Shown: positions 9,070-18,573 of the stretch, piece after piece
How positions within the stretch are numbered: the first letter of the stretch is position 1
How the letters are laid out: the number at the start of each line of letters is the position of its first letter
Origin: Pseudomonas cavernicola
Lineage (GTDB): Bacteria; Pseudomonadota; Gammaproteobacteria; Pseudomonadales; Pseudomonadaceae
Reading direction: 5' to 3'
Length of the DNA: 64,000 bases
Assembly: GCF_003596405.1 (NCBI RefSeq)
Contig: NZ_QYUR01000008.1
Coordinates: forward strand, 310,001-374,000
The notes under the pieces: model-generated
The model's database searches: none
What the model saw: the letters and a program-made list of their open reading frames with translations, nothing else
Told to the model about the DNA's origin: nothing
Translations under genes and position numbers: made by a program

Positions 9070-10484
9070 GGAGGCTTTCCCTGACAGTACGACTGAGCTT
9101 GATGTTCATGCTCGCTGTCACTGCGGTCCTGACCGTCGCAGGGCTCGGCTTCAACCATCTCAGCCAACTGCACTTCAAATCACTCGATCAGCACACCCTG
9201 CTCGAGAAGCTGCAGTCCAGCCAAAGTATTTTGGGGGCGCTGCCTAGCATTGAGGCTTTCGATGAGGCGAAGCCGCAATTGCAGGCATTGCTGGGGGCGC
9301 ATCGAGAGCTCACGGCGATCATTCTGGACAGCAATGCAAAGGTGCTATTTGCCGATCCGGCACAGGTGAGTATTCCCGAGCGGTTCCGCACCTCCGCAGG
9401 CCAGCGTGATTGGGAGTGGCAGGACCAGGAGCAGATGTTCCGCGGCATGACTGCGCAGGTAGCGGTTACAGGGCAGGAGAAGCCCCTGACCGTGATACTG
9501 GTTCTCGAGGTCACCCACCACATGTCCTTCTTTGTGACCCTGCAGCGGTGGTTCTGGATAGGCCTGGTTATCAGTGCTCTCGTAAGCGCCGGACTCGGGT
9601 GGGTAGTGGCTCGAAGTGGCTTGCGCCCATTGCGGCAGGTGACTGCTCTAGCCGCTTCAATGTCGGCCAAGTCGCTCAAGGAGCGAATCCCAATGGCGCC
9701 TATTCCTTTGGAGCTACAGCAATTGGTTTCCTCATTCAACGCCATGCTCGCAAGGCTGGACGACGCCTTCGTAAGGCTCTCCAACTTTTCCGCCGACATT
9801 GCCCATGAGCTGCGTACACCGGTCAGCAACCTGATGACGCACACGGAGGTAGTTCTTTCCAGAAAGAGAAACACTGAGGACTACGAGGAAACTCTTTACT
9901 CGAACCTGGATGACTTGACGCGCATGTCACGGATGATCGATGACATGCTGTTCCTGGCCAAGGCGGACAACGGCTTGATCATTCCCGAGCGCAAGCGGAT
10001 TGCCCTCGAGGAGGTGGTGGCCAAGCTGCTCGAGTATTACTACCTGCTGGCTGACGAGCGCGGCATTGAGCTTGAACTGTCTGGTTCCGGAAGTGTTCAA
10101 GGCGATGTCCTGATGCTGCATCGCGCCATTTCGAACCTCCTTTCCAATGCACTGCGATATACCCCGCAGGGTAAAACCATCAGCGTGCAGATCCGCCAGA
10201 ATAACGTTTCCACAGTGCTGACTGTGGGAAACCCTGGTGAGCCCATCCCTCCTGAGCATCTGGAAAGGTTATTCGACAGGTTCTATCGCGTTGACCCAGC
10301 TCGACGCGAAGGCGGTCCCAGTAACGCCGGTTTGGGGCTAGCCATTGCCCGCTCTATCGTTGAAGCACACCAAGGCCGGATCTGGTGTACCTCCACCAGC
10401 GGGTGGACGGCTTTCCATATGGAGTTTCCCAGCCCAGAGATATCAAAGGATGGTCTTTCCCTGGGTCGGTGGACAGTTAGTTAA
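9066..10484 (+). CDS. copS: Copper sensor histidine kinase CopS
   Basis: A 472-residue membrane kinase of the heavy-metal-sensor group. TM1 is about 8-28 ([20 protein letters not shown]). The periplasmic sensor is about 30-155, TM2 about 160-185 ([20 protein letters not shown]), then HAMP. The dimerisation/phosphoacceptor helix is [16 protein letters not shown] with the catalytic His. The ATPase domain has N box [12 protein letters not shown]1 [11 protein letters not shown] box LFDRFYRVD and G2 [10 protein letters not shown]. The start ATG overlaps the copR stop. The C-terminal ~15 residues after MEFPSPE look unconserved. A hairpin repeat (10597-10660) follows and may end the transcript. Confidence 0.93.
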   Translation: MRRLSLTVRLSLMFMLAVTAVLTVAGLGFNHLSQLHFKSLDQHTLLEKLQSSQSILGALPSIEAFDEAKPQLQALLGAHRELTAIILDSNAKVLFADPAQVSIPERFRTSAGQRDWEWQDQEQMFRGMTAQVAVTGQEKPLTVILVLEVTHHMSFFVTLQRWFWIGLVISALVSAGLGWVVARSGLRPLRQVTALAASMSAKSLKERIPMAPIPLELQQLVSSFNAMLARLDDAFVRLSNFSADIAHELRTPVSNLMTHTEVVLSRKRNTEDYEETLYSNLDDLTRMSRMIDDMLFLAKADNGLIIPERKRIALEEVVAKLLEYYYLLADERGIELELSGSGSVQGDVLMLHRAISNLLSNALRYTPQGKTISVQIRQNNVSTVLTVGNPGEPIPPEHLERLFDRFYRVDPARREGGPSNAGLGLAIARSIVEAHQGRIWCTSTSGWTAFHMEFPSPEISKDGLSLGRWTVS

Positions 10485-10596
10485 GTACTGCCCATTGCTG
10501 CCCACCGCTCGAAGTTCCAGCAGTTTCCAGCCCGTGAATGGCTGTGCACGATTCGATGCTGCCGGATTAAGGCCTGATAGTCGTAGGCACAGCCTT

Positions 10597-10660
10597 GTAG
10601 GCTGGGTAGAACGCAGTGAAACCCAGCGCTATCGAAACGCTGGGTCTCTACCCAGCCTAC
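10597..10660. repeat. GTAGGCTGGGT-type palindromic repeat, copy 1
   Basis: GTAGGCTGGGTAGA (10597-10610) is perfectly complementary to TCTACCCAGCCTAC (10647-10660), and an inner pair AACCCAGCG/CGCTGGGT strengthens the hairpin. It follows copS. Related copies are at 26234, 44365 and 47344, always just downstream of a gene, so the element may double as a terminator. Confidence 0.8.
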
Positions 10661-10732
10661 GAAGCCGACCGCCCTCGGAGGGGAGATGAACACTATCAGC
10701 CACGCCTTACGCTATCCGTACTTAGGTGATGG

Positions 10733-12358
10733 CTACTCCACGTATTTCCGATTGAGCTGTGGCAACAGGGTGGCGGCGTCCAGTTCAATCATCACTGGCT
10801 GAGTGGTCTCAGCCAGCTCTAGGAGCAAGGCGCGCAAGCTCTCCGGGCTTTGTGGCGCGTGATGAGCGACATGGAAACTGCGGGCCATGGCCTCGAAGTC
10901 TGGCGGCAGGATATTCACACCCAAGGGCGGGATTTCACGGGCCTCCATGTAATCGCGAATTTCTGCGTAGCATTGGTTATTCCAGAGCAGCAGGATAACG
11001 CCGATGCCCGCCTCGCGTGCGGCGATGAGCTCAGCACAAGAAAACTGCATGCCACCATCTCCAACCAGTGCGACGACCGGGCGCTGGGGTAATGCGAGCT
11101 TGGCGCCAATCGCTGCAGGTAGGCCATAGCCCAGCGTGCCGTAGCCGGTCCCAGCGTTGAACCAGCTATTGGCTTGGGGCGCCTGATAACCGAGCGCACC
11201 CTGATACACAGGTTGCGTTGAGTCACCGACAATCAGCGGATTTTTCAGGGTGTCGCGCAGCAGATCGAGGAGTGCTTGCAGGCTGTTCTGTTTTGCCGTC
11301 CAGCTGGCGCGCTCGCAGTTGTTGACGCGCACCACGCTGTCTACCGCCCAGCTCCCTCGGGGGTGATTGGGCGTGGTCTGCGCGAGGAGCGCTTGTAGCC
11401 CTTCATTGGCATCGCCAACTAAGCCGACCTGTGCTCGCTGAGCCCCCATGACTTGCATCGGATCGATATCGAGGCGAATCAGCGGTGCTTGAAATTGCAC
11501 AGGGCCAAGACCGAAGAAGTCATAGTCCGTTTCGCCCAGCTCGGTACCGACGGCGAGTACCACATCGGCCTCATCGAACAAGGCCCGTCCATGCGCAGAA
11601 GATTGCACGCCATCCAAAAGTAGCGGATGCCCGCAGGGGAGTAAGCCGCGGGCGTTGGTGGTGAGCGCAACGGGGGCTTGCAGACGTTCGGCCAGCTGTT
11701 GCAGTGCCTCAGCCGCTCGGCGGGCGCCGCCACCTGCGAGTATCAACGGGCGCTTGGCCGTGTCGAGCAGTTTGGCCGCCTCCTTGATAGCCGCAGGGGC
11801 CGGGGCGGGCGGGTTGGGCAAGGTGCGCGGCAGGAGGTCGAGCGAGTCTGCCGACATTTCCAGAACGTCCAGCGGGATCTCGATATGCACCGGTCGCGGA
11901 CGGGCGCAATTGAAGATGCCAAAGGCGCGGGCCAGGAGTTCCGGTAACTCGGCTGGGGACTGCAGGGTATGACTGAAGGCACAGACCCCGGCGATCATTG
12001 CACGCTGGTCGGGGAGTTCGTGCAGATGCCCGTGGCCCAGGCGCAGTTGCTCGCGGCGATTGGTGGTGGAGATAACCAGCATCGGCACCGAGTCGGCATA
12101 GGCCTGGCCCATTGCGGTCAGAATATTGGTCATCCCGGGGCCGGTAATGATGAAGCACACCGCTGGGTTGCCACTGGCACGGGCATATCCATCGGCCATA
12201 AAGCCCGCACCTTGTTCGTGGCGCGGGCTCATATGCGTGAGGCTACTGCCGTGCAATCCCCGATACAGCTCGACGGTATGTACGCCGGGAATGCCAAAAA
12301 TGGTTTTTACGCCATAGCCTTCAAGCAAGTGAACTAGCGACTGAGCACACGTGGTCAT
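10733..12358 (-). CDS. AruI-like thiamine-diphosphate decarboxylase
   Basis: A 541-residue ThDP enzyme. The ATG at 12358 has GAGGAG 8 bases upstream. N-terminal PYR domain: YGVKTIFGIPGVHTVELYRG, with the catalytic Glu in SPRHEQGAGFMADGYAR; the central domain follows; the C-terminal PP domain has the metal-binding motif VALVGDGGMQFS...LLWNNQ. The start closely follows AruI, which decarboxylates 5-guanidino-2-oxopentanoate (2-ketoarginine) to 4-guanidinobutanal in the arginine transaminase pathway. An AruH-like aminotransferase is encoded at 17157. Acetolactate synthases share the fold, but the GVHT..YRG segment and context favour a 2-keto-acid decarboxylase. Downstream of the LysR gene, same strand. 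The exact substrate is inferred. Confidence 0.75.
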   Translation of the reverse strand: MTTCAQSLVHLLEGYGVKTIFGIPGVHTVELYRGLHGSSLTHMSPRHEQGAGFMADGYARASGNPAVCFIITGPGMTNILTAMGQAYADSVPMLVISTTNRREQLRLGHGHLHELPDQRAMIAGVCAFSHTLQSPAELPELLARAFGIFNCARPRPVHIEIPLDVLEMSADSLDLLPRTLPNPPAPAPAAIKEAAKLLDTAKRPLILAGGGARRAAEALQQLAERLQAPVALTTNARGLLPCGHPLLLDGVQSSAHGRALFDEADVVLAVGTELGETDYDFFGLGPVQFQAPLIRLDIDPMQVMGAQRAQVGLVGDANEGLQALLAQTTPNHPRGSWAVDSVVRVNNCERASWTAKQNSLQALLDLLRDTLKNPLIVGDSTQPVYQGALGYQAPQANSWFNAGTGYGTLGYGLPAAIGAKLALPQRPVVALVGDGGMQFSCAELIAAREAGIGVILLLWNNQCYAEIRDYMEAREIPPLGVNILPPDFEAMARSFHVAHHAPQSPESLRALLLELAETTQPVMIELDAATLLPQLNRKYVE

Positions 12359-12570
12359 CAAAAACTCCTCTTATTCTTATGCACCGACCAGCAGGGCTAG
12401 CCCGGCTGATCCTGTGTACTGAGAACTGAAATACCTGGAGGACGTTGATAACGTCCGGACTAGCCCGAAGATGGCAGGGGTAGGTCACACAGGTAGAGAA
12501 CGAGGAGACAGTAGTGGGGGGACCACAGCGTCAACAATCGAAAAATTTGCTTGCTATTGAGCAATTAAAT

Positions 12571-13491
12571 TCACGTTTTTAGCGTTCTGCGCACGTCAGT
12601 TCGTGTTCGGGTAGGGGTGCTCAGCTGAGCTTTGACCCACTCACTAAAGGCCTGAACAACCGGACGCTCAGCTTTTTGTTGATCAGCGACCAGGTAGTAG
12701 CCGCGGTTGGACTCAATTTCCGTTTCGAAAGGCCGTATCAACAAGCCCCGCGCCAATGCTTCGCCACTAATCAAATTGTCGCCTATGGCGATGCCTTGGC
12801 CGGCAATGCAGGCGGACTGCACGAAGTGCGCATCAGAAAACACAATCCCGTTGCGCACATCGACATTCGAGGCATCGGCTGCGGCCAGCCAAACCCGCCA
12901 ATCCGAGTAGTCGATCATGTGCAAAAGTGGGCAGCCATCCAGTTCCTGTGGGCTTTTTAATCCACCCAAGGCATTGACCAACCGTGGGCTACAAACCGGG
13001 AAAAAGCGCAGCGTCACGATTTGTTGGACATGCTGGTTAGGCCAGTCGCCCAAGCCATAGGCAATGAACAGATCGGCGTTGCTATCGCTGGTGTCGCCCG
13101 GTGTACGAGGCGAAATCAGATGTAACTCCACCTGCGGGTAGAGGTCCTGAAACGCTGCAATGTGCGGGCACAACCAATAGGTCGCGAAACCAGCGGGGCT
13201 ACTGATACAGAGTCTGCCAGTGACTTGTTGACCATCGAAGCGTTGGCCCGCTTCTAAGATATTGGCCAGCAGCTGATGAATGTCTCTTGCATAACGCTCA
13301 CCTTGGTAGGTGATGCGGATGCCTCGTCCTATGCGCTCGGTTAAGGCGAATCCGAGGGTCTGCTCAAGACTCTTGATCTGGTGACTAATGGCGCTGGGCG
13401 TCAGATTCAGCTCGCTGGCCGCATCGGACACACTGCCTAAGCGGGCAACCGCATCTAGCGCACGTAAAGCGGTCATTGAAGGAAAGCGCAT
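12571..13491 (-). CDS. LysR-family regulator (GcvA-like)
   Basis: A 306-residue protein. The N-terminal helix-turn-helix (residues ~6-65) reads LRALDAVARLGSVSDAASEL...SHQIKSLE, the GcvA/AmpR subgroup pattern. The substrate-binding domain (90-290) includes GRLCISSPAGFATYWLCPHI and ACIAGQGIAIGDNLI. It is divergent from the ABC transporter/aminotransferase operon (517-bp shared gap) and 212 bp upstream of the AruI-like gene on its own strand, so it is the obvious candidate regulator of both. The effector is unknown; a basic amino acid or its keto acid is a reasonable guess. Confidence 0.85.
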   Translation of the reverse strand: MRFPSMTALRALDAVARLGSVSDAASELNLTPSAISHQIKSLEQTLGFALTERIGRGIRITYQGERYARDIHQLLANILEAGQRFDGQQVTGRLCISSPAGFATYWLCPHIAAFQDLYPQVELHLISPRTPGDTSDSNADLFIAYGLGDWPNQHVQQIVTLRFFPVCSPRLVNALGGLKSPQELDGCPLLHMIDYSDWRVWLAAADASNVDVRNGIVFSDAHFVQSACIAGQGIAIGDNLISGEALARGLLIRPFETEIESNRGYYLVADQQKAERPVVQAFSEWVKAQLSTPTRTRTDVRRTLKT

Positions 13492-14008
13492 AGAGATGAA
13501 TCAATCCCCCGGTTGGGTCGGTGTGAGGTTGCGCGGCAGAACCATGTCAAACGGGGTGAGGCACAACCTGTGCAAAGTACCCATCGCCGCCCTGTCGCAG
13601 TCGGCATTTGTAGTGGGTTTTTAAGATAGCCGGAATCGTCTGGAGGCAACAGCCAGTCAGGCCTCTTTAGCCCATATCTGTATGGCAGCACTGGGCGCAG
13701 AATGCTTGCCTCAACAGGGCTTTGCATCGTTCGCGAGCAGATTAAGACATGCCTGCCCTCGTCTGACCATTTTCAGGTGCAACGAAGTAGCGGTTGCATG
13801 CTCAACAATTGAATTAATTTTCACTATTCCTCAAAAAAAGCTCGATTGACCCTGTTTTGCCATTGGCTATTCTCGGCAGCCAAGACAGGTTGCTTATGAG
13901 CGTCGCAATAGCTCTGCCTCATGGAGGTAGCAGCGGATTTCCAGGGATGAAATGACCTGCACATATTTGTTGCAGTAGGCGACTTCACAAAAACAAGAGG
14001 GTCGATCC
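13492..14008. other. Divergent promoter region, LysR gene / ABC operon
   Basis: No gene seen. The last 210 bases (13798-14008) are AT-rich (caacaattgaattaattttc) and must hold the operon promoter and probably LysR T-N11-A type sites. I cannot pick a unique one. AAGAGGG at 13995-14001 is a ribosome-binding site for the TTG start at 14009. Confidence 0.4.
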
Positions 14009-14803
14009 TTGGAATTGCAGTCCAATTCAGTAAACCCGGTGGTGGCGATAGACGATCTGCACAAGAGTTATGCAGATCACCACGTGCTCAAAGGTATCTC
14101 CCTGCGTGCTAACGAAGGCGAGGTGGTCTCCCTGATCGGCTCTAGCGGCTCGGGCAAGAGCACTTTGCTGCGTTGCATCAACCTTCTTGAAGTCCCCTGT
14201 AGCGGCAGCTTGCGCATCAACGGTGAGGAGGTCCGGCTGAAAAAAGACCGTGCCGGCACGCCGATGATTGCCGATGCCCGTCAGGTGGCGCGGCTGCGCA
14301 CACGTCTCAGCATGGTGTTTCAGAATTTCAATTTGTGGCCGCATCGCAGCGTGCTGGAAAACGTCATCGAAGCGCCGGTGTATGTGTTGGGTGAGGACCG
14401 TAAAGATGCGATAGCCCACGCTGAACACCTGTTGGAAAAAGTCGGTTTAGTCGACAAGCGCGACGTCTTTCCCTCCTTTCTGTCCGGCGGCCAGCAACAG
14501 CGGGTGGCGATTGCGCGTGCGTTGGCTATGCGGCCGCAAGTGTTGCTGATGGACGAGCCGACTTCAGCACTCGACCCGGAGTTGGTCGGTGAAGTGCTGC
14601 GGGTGATTCAAGGGATCGCCGAGGAAGGCCGGACGATGATTCTGGTCACCCACGAGATGGCTTTCGCTCGGGATGTTTCGAGCAAGGTGATGTTTCTGCA
14701 TCAAGGCTTGGTGGCGGAGGAGGGCACGCCAGAGCAGGTGTTCCTCGATCCGAAAAGTGAGCGTTGCCGCCAATTCGTGACGGCAGAGGACAACCGCAGT
14801 TGA
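14009..14803 (+). CDS. Polar amino-acid ABC transporter ATPase (HisP/GlnQ type)
   Basis: A 264-residue ATPase with Walker A GSSGSGKSTLLRC, Q-loop FQNFNLWPH, signature FLSGGQQQRVAIARAL, Walker B VLLMDEPTSALDPE and the switch histidine in LVTHEM. The insert RTRLSMVFQNFNLWPHRSVLENV is typical of basic/polar amino-acid importers (HisP/ArtP/OccP). The likely start is TTG, because AAGAGGG stands 7 bases before it; a downstream GTG is the alternative. First gene of an apparent operon with the binding protein, two permeases, an aminotransferase, an amidohydrolase and a COG0523 GTPase. Confidence 0.88.
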   Translation: MELQSNSVNPVVAIDDLHKSYADHHVLKGISLRANEGEVVSLIGSSGSGKSTLLRCINLLEVPCSGSLRINGEEVRLKKDRAGTPMIADARQVARLRTRLSMVFQNFNLWPHRSVLENVIEAPVYVLGEDRKDAIAHAEHLLEKVGLVDKRDVFPSFLSGGQQQRVAIARALAMRPQVLLMDEPTSALDPELVGEVLRVIQGIAEEGRTMILVTHEMAFARDVSSKVMFLHQGLVAEEGTPEQVFLDPKSERCRQFVTAEDNRS

Positions 14804-14862
14804 ATGCGGAGATTCATGCTTGTGTGCTTAACAAAAATAAAACCCACATAAAGGTAACAGCC

Positions 14863-15636
14863 ATGAAAAAAGTATTGAGCGCCATTGTCGGTAGCTGCCT
14901 CCTGGCTTTGGCCGCGAGCCAGGTGAGTGCGGATGAGAAACTCGTCTTCGGTATTGCCTTGGAACCCTATCCACCCTTTTCGATGAAGGCCGGTAATGGT
15001 GAATGGCAAGGGTTTGAGCCGGAGCTGGTCCGCGCGCTGTGCGAGCGTATGCAGGCACAATGCACGCTTAAAGAGATCGCTTGGGATGGTCTCATCCCTG
15101 CGCTACAAGCGCAGCAGATCGATGCCATTCTGAACTCGGTGAGCATCACCCCCGAGCGTCAGCAAGTCATCGATTTTTCCAAGCCGTACTATCAGACCCC
15201 GTCCACCTGGGTCGGTGATAAAAACCTGCCGCTGGAACCGACCCCCGAGGGACTCAAGGGCAAGCAAATCGGGGTGCAGAACTCGACAACTAACGCCGCT
15301 TACGTGAAGCAGCACTACGGTAAAGACTCGACTCTTCGGTACTACAACACCCAGGACGATATGGCCGCGGATCTGCAAAGTGGCCGTATCGACATCATGC
15401 TGGTCGACGCGCTGAGCGTCGAATCCTTGCTGAAAACCCCGGGCGGAGAAGCGCTGGCTGAGATGGGCATGGCGCCAAAAGATCCGTTGCTCGGCGACGG
15501 TGTTGGCGTGGCGATCCGCAAGGGTGATACGCAATTGAAGAGCAAAGTCGACCAAGGACTGGATGCTCTTCGTGACGACGGCACTTACGACAAGATCCGC
15601 AGCCGCTATTTCGCTCTGGACATTTCTGTCCACTGA
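14863..15636 (+). CDS. Periplasmic amino-acid-binding protein (SBP family 3)
   Basis: A 257-residue solute-binding protein with a signal peptide (MKKVLSAIVGSCLLALAASQ, cleavage after VSA). It shows the family 3 pattern: LVFGIALEPYPPFSMK, GFEPELVRALCERM, WDGLIPALQAQQIDAILNSVSITPERQQVIDFSKPYY, then a DALSVESLLKTPGG lobe. The Tyr-Pro-Pro-Phe and Asp-Ala-Ile-Leu blocks correspond to the ligand-binding region of Lys/Arg/ornithine- and His-binding proteins. It delivers its ligand to the permeases encoded next. The ligand cannot be read from sequence; gene context suggests arginine or a related guanidino or amino acid. Confidence 0.88.
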   Translation: MKKVLSAIVGSCLLALAASQVSADEKLVFGIALEPYPPFSMKAGNGEWQGFEPELVRALCERMQAQCTLKEIAWDGLIPALQAQQIDAILNSVSITPERQQVIDFSKPYYQTPSTWVGDKNLPLEPTPEGLKGKQIGVQNSTTNAAYVKQHYGKDSTLRYYNTQDDMAADLQSGRIDIMLVDALSVESLLKTPGGEALAEMGMAPKDPLLGDGVGVAIRKGDTQLKSKVDQGLDALRDDGTYDKIRSRYFALDISVH

Positions 15637-15680
15637 TATAGCGACCCCTGTGCAGTCAACTTCATTGCGGGATCTAGGTC

Positions 15681-16394
15681 ATGATGTCATTGCCCGAAAT
15701 ATCACAGCTATTCGTCGCCGATGGCTGGCTAGTCGCTCTCATGCAGGGAGCCTTGATCACCTTGCAGATTTCTGCGGGAGCCTTCGTGCTAGGCCTGGGT
15801 ATTGGTCTAGTAGTAGCCATGATCAAGCTCAAGGGGCCGCGCTGGTTGGTCAAGTTGGCAAACTGCTACACGACGCTGTACCGGGCCGTGCCTGAGTTGC
15901 TCTTGATACTGCTGTTGTATTACGCGGGCACTGACTTCCTCAATGCTGCGCTGGCCTCGCTCGGCCAGCCCAGCGTTCAGGTGAATGGCTTCATCGCGGC
16001 GGTGGTGGTGCTGGGCATTGTTCAAGGGGCCTATTCGGCGGAGATCATCCGTGGCGCCGTTCAGGCGATTCCATTCGGCCAGATCGAGGCCGCGCGTTCC
16101 TTTGGCATCGAGCGGGTACTTTTGCTGCGCCGAGTCATATTGCCGAGCATGTTGCCCTATGCCATGGGCGGGCTATCCAACCTTTGGCTGGTGCTGATCA
16201 AGGACAGCGCGCTGATCAGTGTCGTCGGCTACAGCGAGTTGCTCTCGGTGGGCAAGCAGGCTGCCGGCTCGACCAAGCATTACCTAGCGTTCTATCTGGC
16301 TGTAGCAGCGTTCTACTTCGCGATTACTCTGCTTTCCAATGTTGTCTTCCAGCTTATTGAAAGACATTCCAATCGCTGGATGCCCAAGCACTGA
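15681..16394 (+). CDS. Amino-acid ABC transporter permease 1 (HisQ/ArtQ-like)
   Basis: A 237-residue integral membrane protein with five or so hydrophobic segments. It carries the His/Glu/Gln/Arg/opine-permease signature: YTTLYRAVPELLLILLLYY early and the EAA loop GQIEAARSFGIERVLLLRRVILPSMLPYAMGG, which contacts the ATPase. Start at ATGATG with GGATCTAGGTC upstream. It pairs with the permease 11 bp downstream. Confidence 0.88.
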   Translation: MMSLPEISQLFVADGWLVALMQGALITLQISAGAFVLGLGIGLVVAMIKLKGPRWLVKLANCYTTLYRAVPELLLILLLYYAGTDFLNAALASLGQPSVQVNGFIAAVVVLGIVQGAYSAEIIRGAVQAIPFGQIEAARSFGIERVLLLRRVILPSMLPYAMGGLSNLWLVLIKDSALISVVGYSELLSVGKQAAGSTKHYLAFYLAVAAFYFAITLLSNVVFQLIERHSNRWMPKH

Positions 16395-16404
16395 GGGTGG
16401 CGTA

Positions 16405-17094
16405 ATGGATTTCTCCTGGATAACTGGTTTTGCTTCTGAGCTACTGCGTGGCGTGGGTATTACCCTGGCGTTGTTACTACTTTCGGGCGTTTTCGGTTTC
16501 ATTCTCGCTGTAAGTGTTGGGCTGGGCCGTTTGTCTCCCAACTGGCTGATCTCAAACAGCATGCGTGCTTACACCAGTATTTTTCGTGGCACGCCATTGT
16601 TGGTGCAGATTTATATCCTTTACTACGGCGTTGGCAGCTTGTTTGCCACTTATCCATTGATTCGTGGCAGTGCGCTGTGGCCTTACCTGCGGGAAGGCTT
16701 CTGGTACGTGACCCTGGCGCTGATCCTCAGTGTCGGCGCCTACGTTGGGGAAGTGTTGCGCAGTGGATTGCGTTCGGTGCCGCGTGGCGAGCTTGAGGCT
16801 GGTAGAGCCTATGGCATGGGCCGCTGGTTATTGCTGCGGCGGGTCTGGCTGCCGCGTGCACTGCAGATTCTGAAGCCGACTCTGGCTGGCGAGAGCGTCA
16901 TGCTGCTGAAGTCTACGGCGCTGGCCTCGACCGTGGCGGTGACCGATCTACTCGGCGCCGCCAACCTGGTGCGTGCCCAGACCCTGCGTGTTTACGAGCC
17001 GCTACTGGCGGTGGCGGTGATCTACATCATCCTGGCGTTTTTGATCGAGCATGGCTTTGCGCGCTTTGGCAAGGTACCGCAGCGCCAGGCCTGA
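16405..17094 (+). CDS. Amino-acid ABC transporter permease 2 (HisM/ArtM-like)
   Basis: A 229-residue inner-membrane permease of the same family (YTSIFRGTPLLVQIYILYYG; EAA loop GELEAGRAYGMGRWLLLRRVWLPRALQ). The internal ATG was chosen because GAGGGTGG precedes it by 4-5 bases and it clears the upstream stop. The two permeases form the heterodimeric channel. 62 bp separate it from the aminotransferase gene. Confidence 0.88.
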   Translation: MDFSWITGFASELLRGVGITLALLLLSGVFGFILAVSVGLGRLSPNWLISNSMRAYTSIFRGTPLLVQIYILYYGVGSLFATYPLIRGSALWPYLREGFWYVTLALILSVGAYVGEVLRSGLRSVPRGELEAGRAYGMGRWLLLRRVWLPRALQILKPTLAGESVMLLKSTALASTVAVTDLLGAANLVRAQTLRVYEPLLAVAVIYIILAFLIEHGFARFGKVPQRQA

Positions 17095-17156
17095 GTCAGC
17101 TGCTTGCCCTATGAATTGATAGACGCTGGCGAACGATCGCCGGCGAGGAGGAAACA

Positions 17157-18338
17157 ATGCGTTATTCACCCTTTGTCGAGCGCATTTCCGGCGAGTCGGT
17201 AAGCGCGTGGGACATCCATTACGCGGCCATTGAAGCGCGCGGCCGGGGCGAGGACGTGATCGTCCTGAGTGTCGGTGACCCTGATTTCGCTACCGATAGC
17301 GCGATCTGCGAGACCGCGGTCGAGGCCTTGCGTCATGGCGATACCCATTACACCCACGTGCTGGGTCGGCCACTGCTGCGTGAGGCGATCGCCGCCAAGC
17401 AGAGCGCCTTGCTCGGCGTGCCTGTGCTGCCGGAGAACGTGGCGTTGGTGGCGGGGGCGCAGAATGGTTTGTTCGCGACGGCTCTGTGCCTGTTCGACCA
17501 GGGCGACGAGGTACTGGTCCCTGAGCCGATGTACCTGACCTATGAGGCGTGCATTCATGCCTCTGGCGCGCGCATTGCGACCATCGAGCAGCCGGCGGCG
17601 AACGGCTTTCGGCTGACCGCGGCGGCGTTGGAGGCCGCGCTGACTGAAAACACCCGTGGCATTGCCTTGGCTACACCCTGCAATCCGACCGGCAACGTCT
17701 ACACCCGCGAGGAGCTGGAGGCGGTGGCGGAGGTCGCTCGGCGCCACGACCTCTGGGTGATCTCCGACGAGGTCTATGGCCAGATCACCTTCGACCACCC
17801 GCACCTGAGCATCGCCTCGTTCGAGGGGATGGCTGAGCGCACAGTGGTGCTCAATAGCCTGTCGAAATCACACGCGATGACTGGCTGGCGAGTCGGCTGG
17901 GTCGTTGCGCCGCCCACCCTGATCGAGCATTTGGACAACCTCTTGCTGTGCATGCTGTACGGGCTGCCGGGCTTTATCCAGGAAGCGGCGTTGAAAGCGC
18001 TGGAACTGGATGAGCCGGTCGTGGCGCAAGCGCGTGAGCTGTACCGGCGCCGTCGCGACCTGGTGGTCGCCGGTCTGAGCCAGGTGCGTGAGTTGGATTG
18101 CCGCACGCCGGAAGCCGGCATGTTCATGCTGGTGGACGTGCGTCGGACTGGCTTGTCGAGCATCGACTTCGCCTGGCAGTTGTTCCGCCAGACCGGCGTC
18201 TCGGTGCTCGATGCGCAGGCCTTTGGCGCCAGCGCGCAGGGCTTCGTGCGGTTGTCTTTCACCGTTGCCGATGACGTGCTGAAAGACGCTTGCCAGCGCA
18301 TCGCTGGATTCGTCGAGTCGCTGCGCGTGGGCCGCTAA
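17157..18338 (+). CDS. AruH-like aminotransferase (fold type I PLP enzyme)
   Basis: A 393-residue class I/II aminotransferase with GAGGAGG before the ATG. Motifs: VLSVGDPDFATDS, the cofactor-stacking Tyr in PMYLTYEA, CNPTGNVYTREEL, Asp-Glu-Val-Tyr in VISDEVYGQ, the Schiff-base Lys in LNSLSKSHAMTGWRVGW, and the C-terminal arginine in GFVRLSF. The start (RYSPFVERISG...AWDIHYAA) and the LNSLSKSHAMTGWRVGWVV and LLCMLYGLPGFIQEAA blocks closely follow AruH, the arginine:pyruvate transaminase of P. aeruginosa, also about 393 residues. With the AruI-like decarboxylase it would make 2-ketoarginine and then 4-guanidinobutanal. The amino donor is inferred. Confidence 0.8.
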   Translation: MRYSPFVERISGESVSAWDIHYAAIEARGRGEDVIVLSVGDPDFATDSAICETAVEALRHGDTHYTHVLGRPLLREAIAAKQSALLGVPVLPENVALVAGAQNGLFATALCLFDQGDEVLVPEPMYLTYEACIHASGARIATIEQPAANGFRLTAAALEAALTENTRGIALATPCNPTGNVYTREELEAVAEVARRHDLWVISDEVYGQITFDHPHLSIASFEGMAERTVVLNSLSKSHAMTGWRVGWVVAPPTLIEHLDNLLLCMLYGLPGFIQEAALKALELDEPVVAQARELYRRRRDLVVAGLSQVRELDCRTPEAGMFMLVDVRRTGLSSIDFAWQLFRQTGVSVLDAQAFGASAQGFVRLSFTVADDVLKDACQRIAGFVESLRVGR

Positions 18339-18429
18339 GCGCTTCACTTGAAAATTTTCGTGTAGGCACCGGCTGACGCCTGATGCCACAAGTCACCCAG
18401 GCGGCAACGCCCAGGTGAGCAGTAGCACT

Positions 18430-18467
18430 GCGCCTGAAATTTGTACGTCGAAAGCTTTTTCAGGCGC
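18430..18467 (+). terminator. Hairpin between aminotransferase and amidohydrolase genes
   Basis: GCGCCTGAAA (18430-18439) pairs perfectly with TTTCAGGCGC (18458-18467) around an 18-base loop. No clear U-tract follows, so it may attenuate or stabilise the transcript rather than terminate it. It sits in the largest internal gap (235 bp) of the cluster. Confidence 0.45.
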
Positions 18468-18573
18468 GGATCAAGGATCGCCGGGCGTGCGCGAACCAAC
18501 AGTTCGTAGCTGTTGCCCAGACCAATCCAACAGCCCCGAGCTGAAGATTGCATGAGAACAAGGGGTTTATAAC

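Noticed and set aside
13473..13727. 84-codon minus frame upstream of the LysR gene
   Set aside because: Covers the divergent promoter and overlaps the LysR start; no signal peptide, domain or ribosome-binding site.
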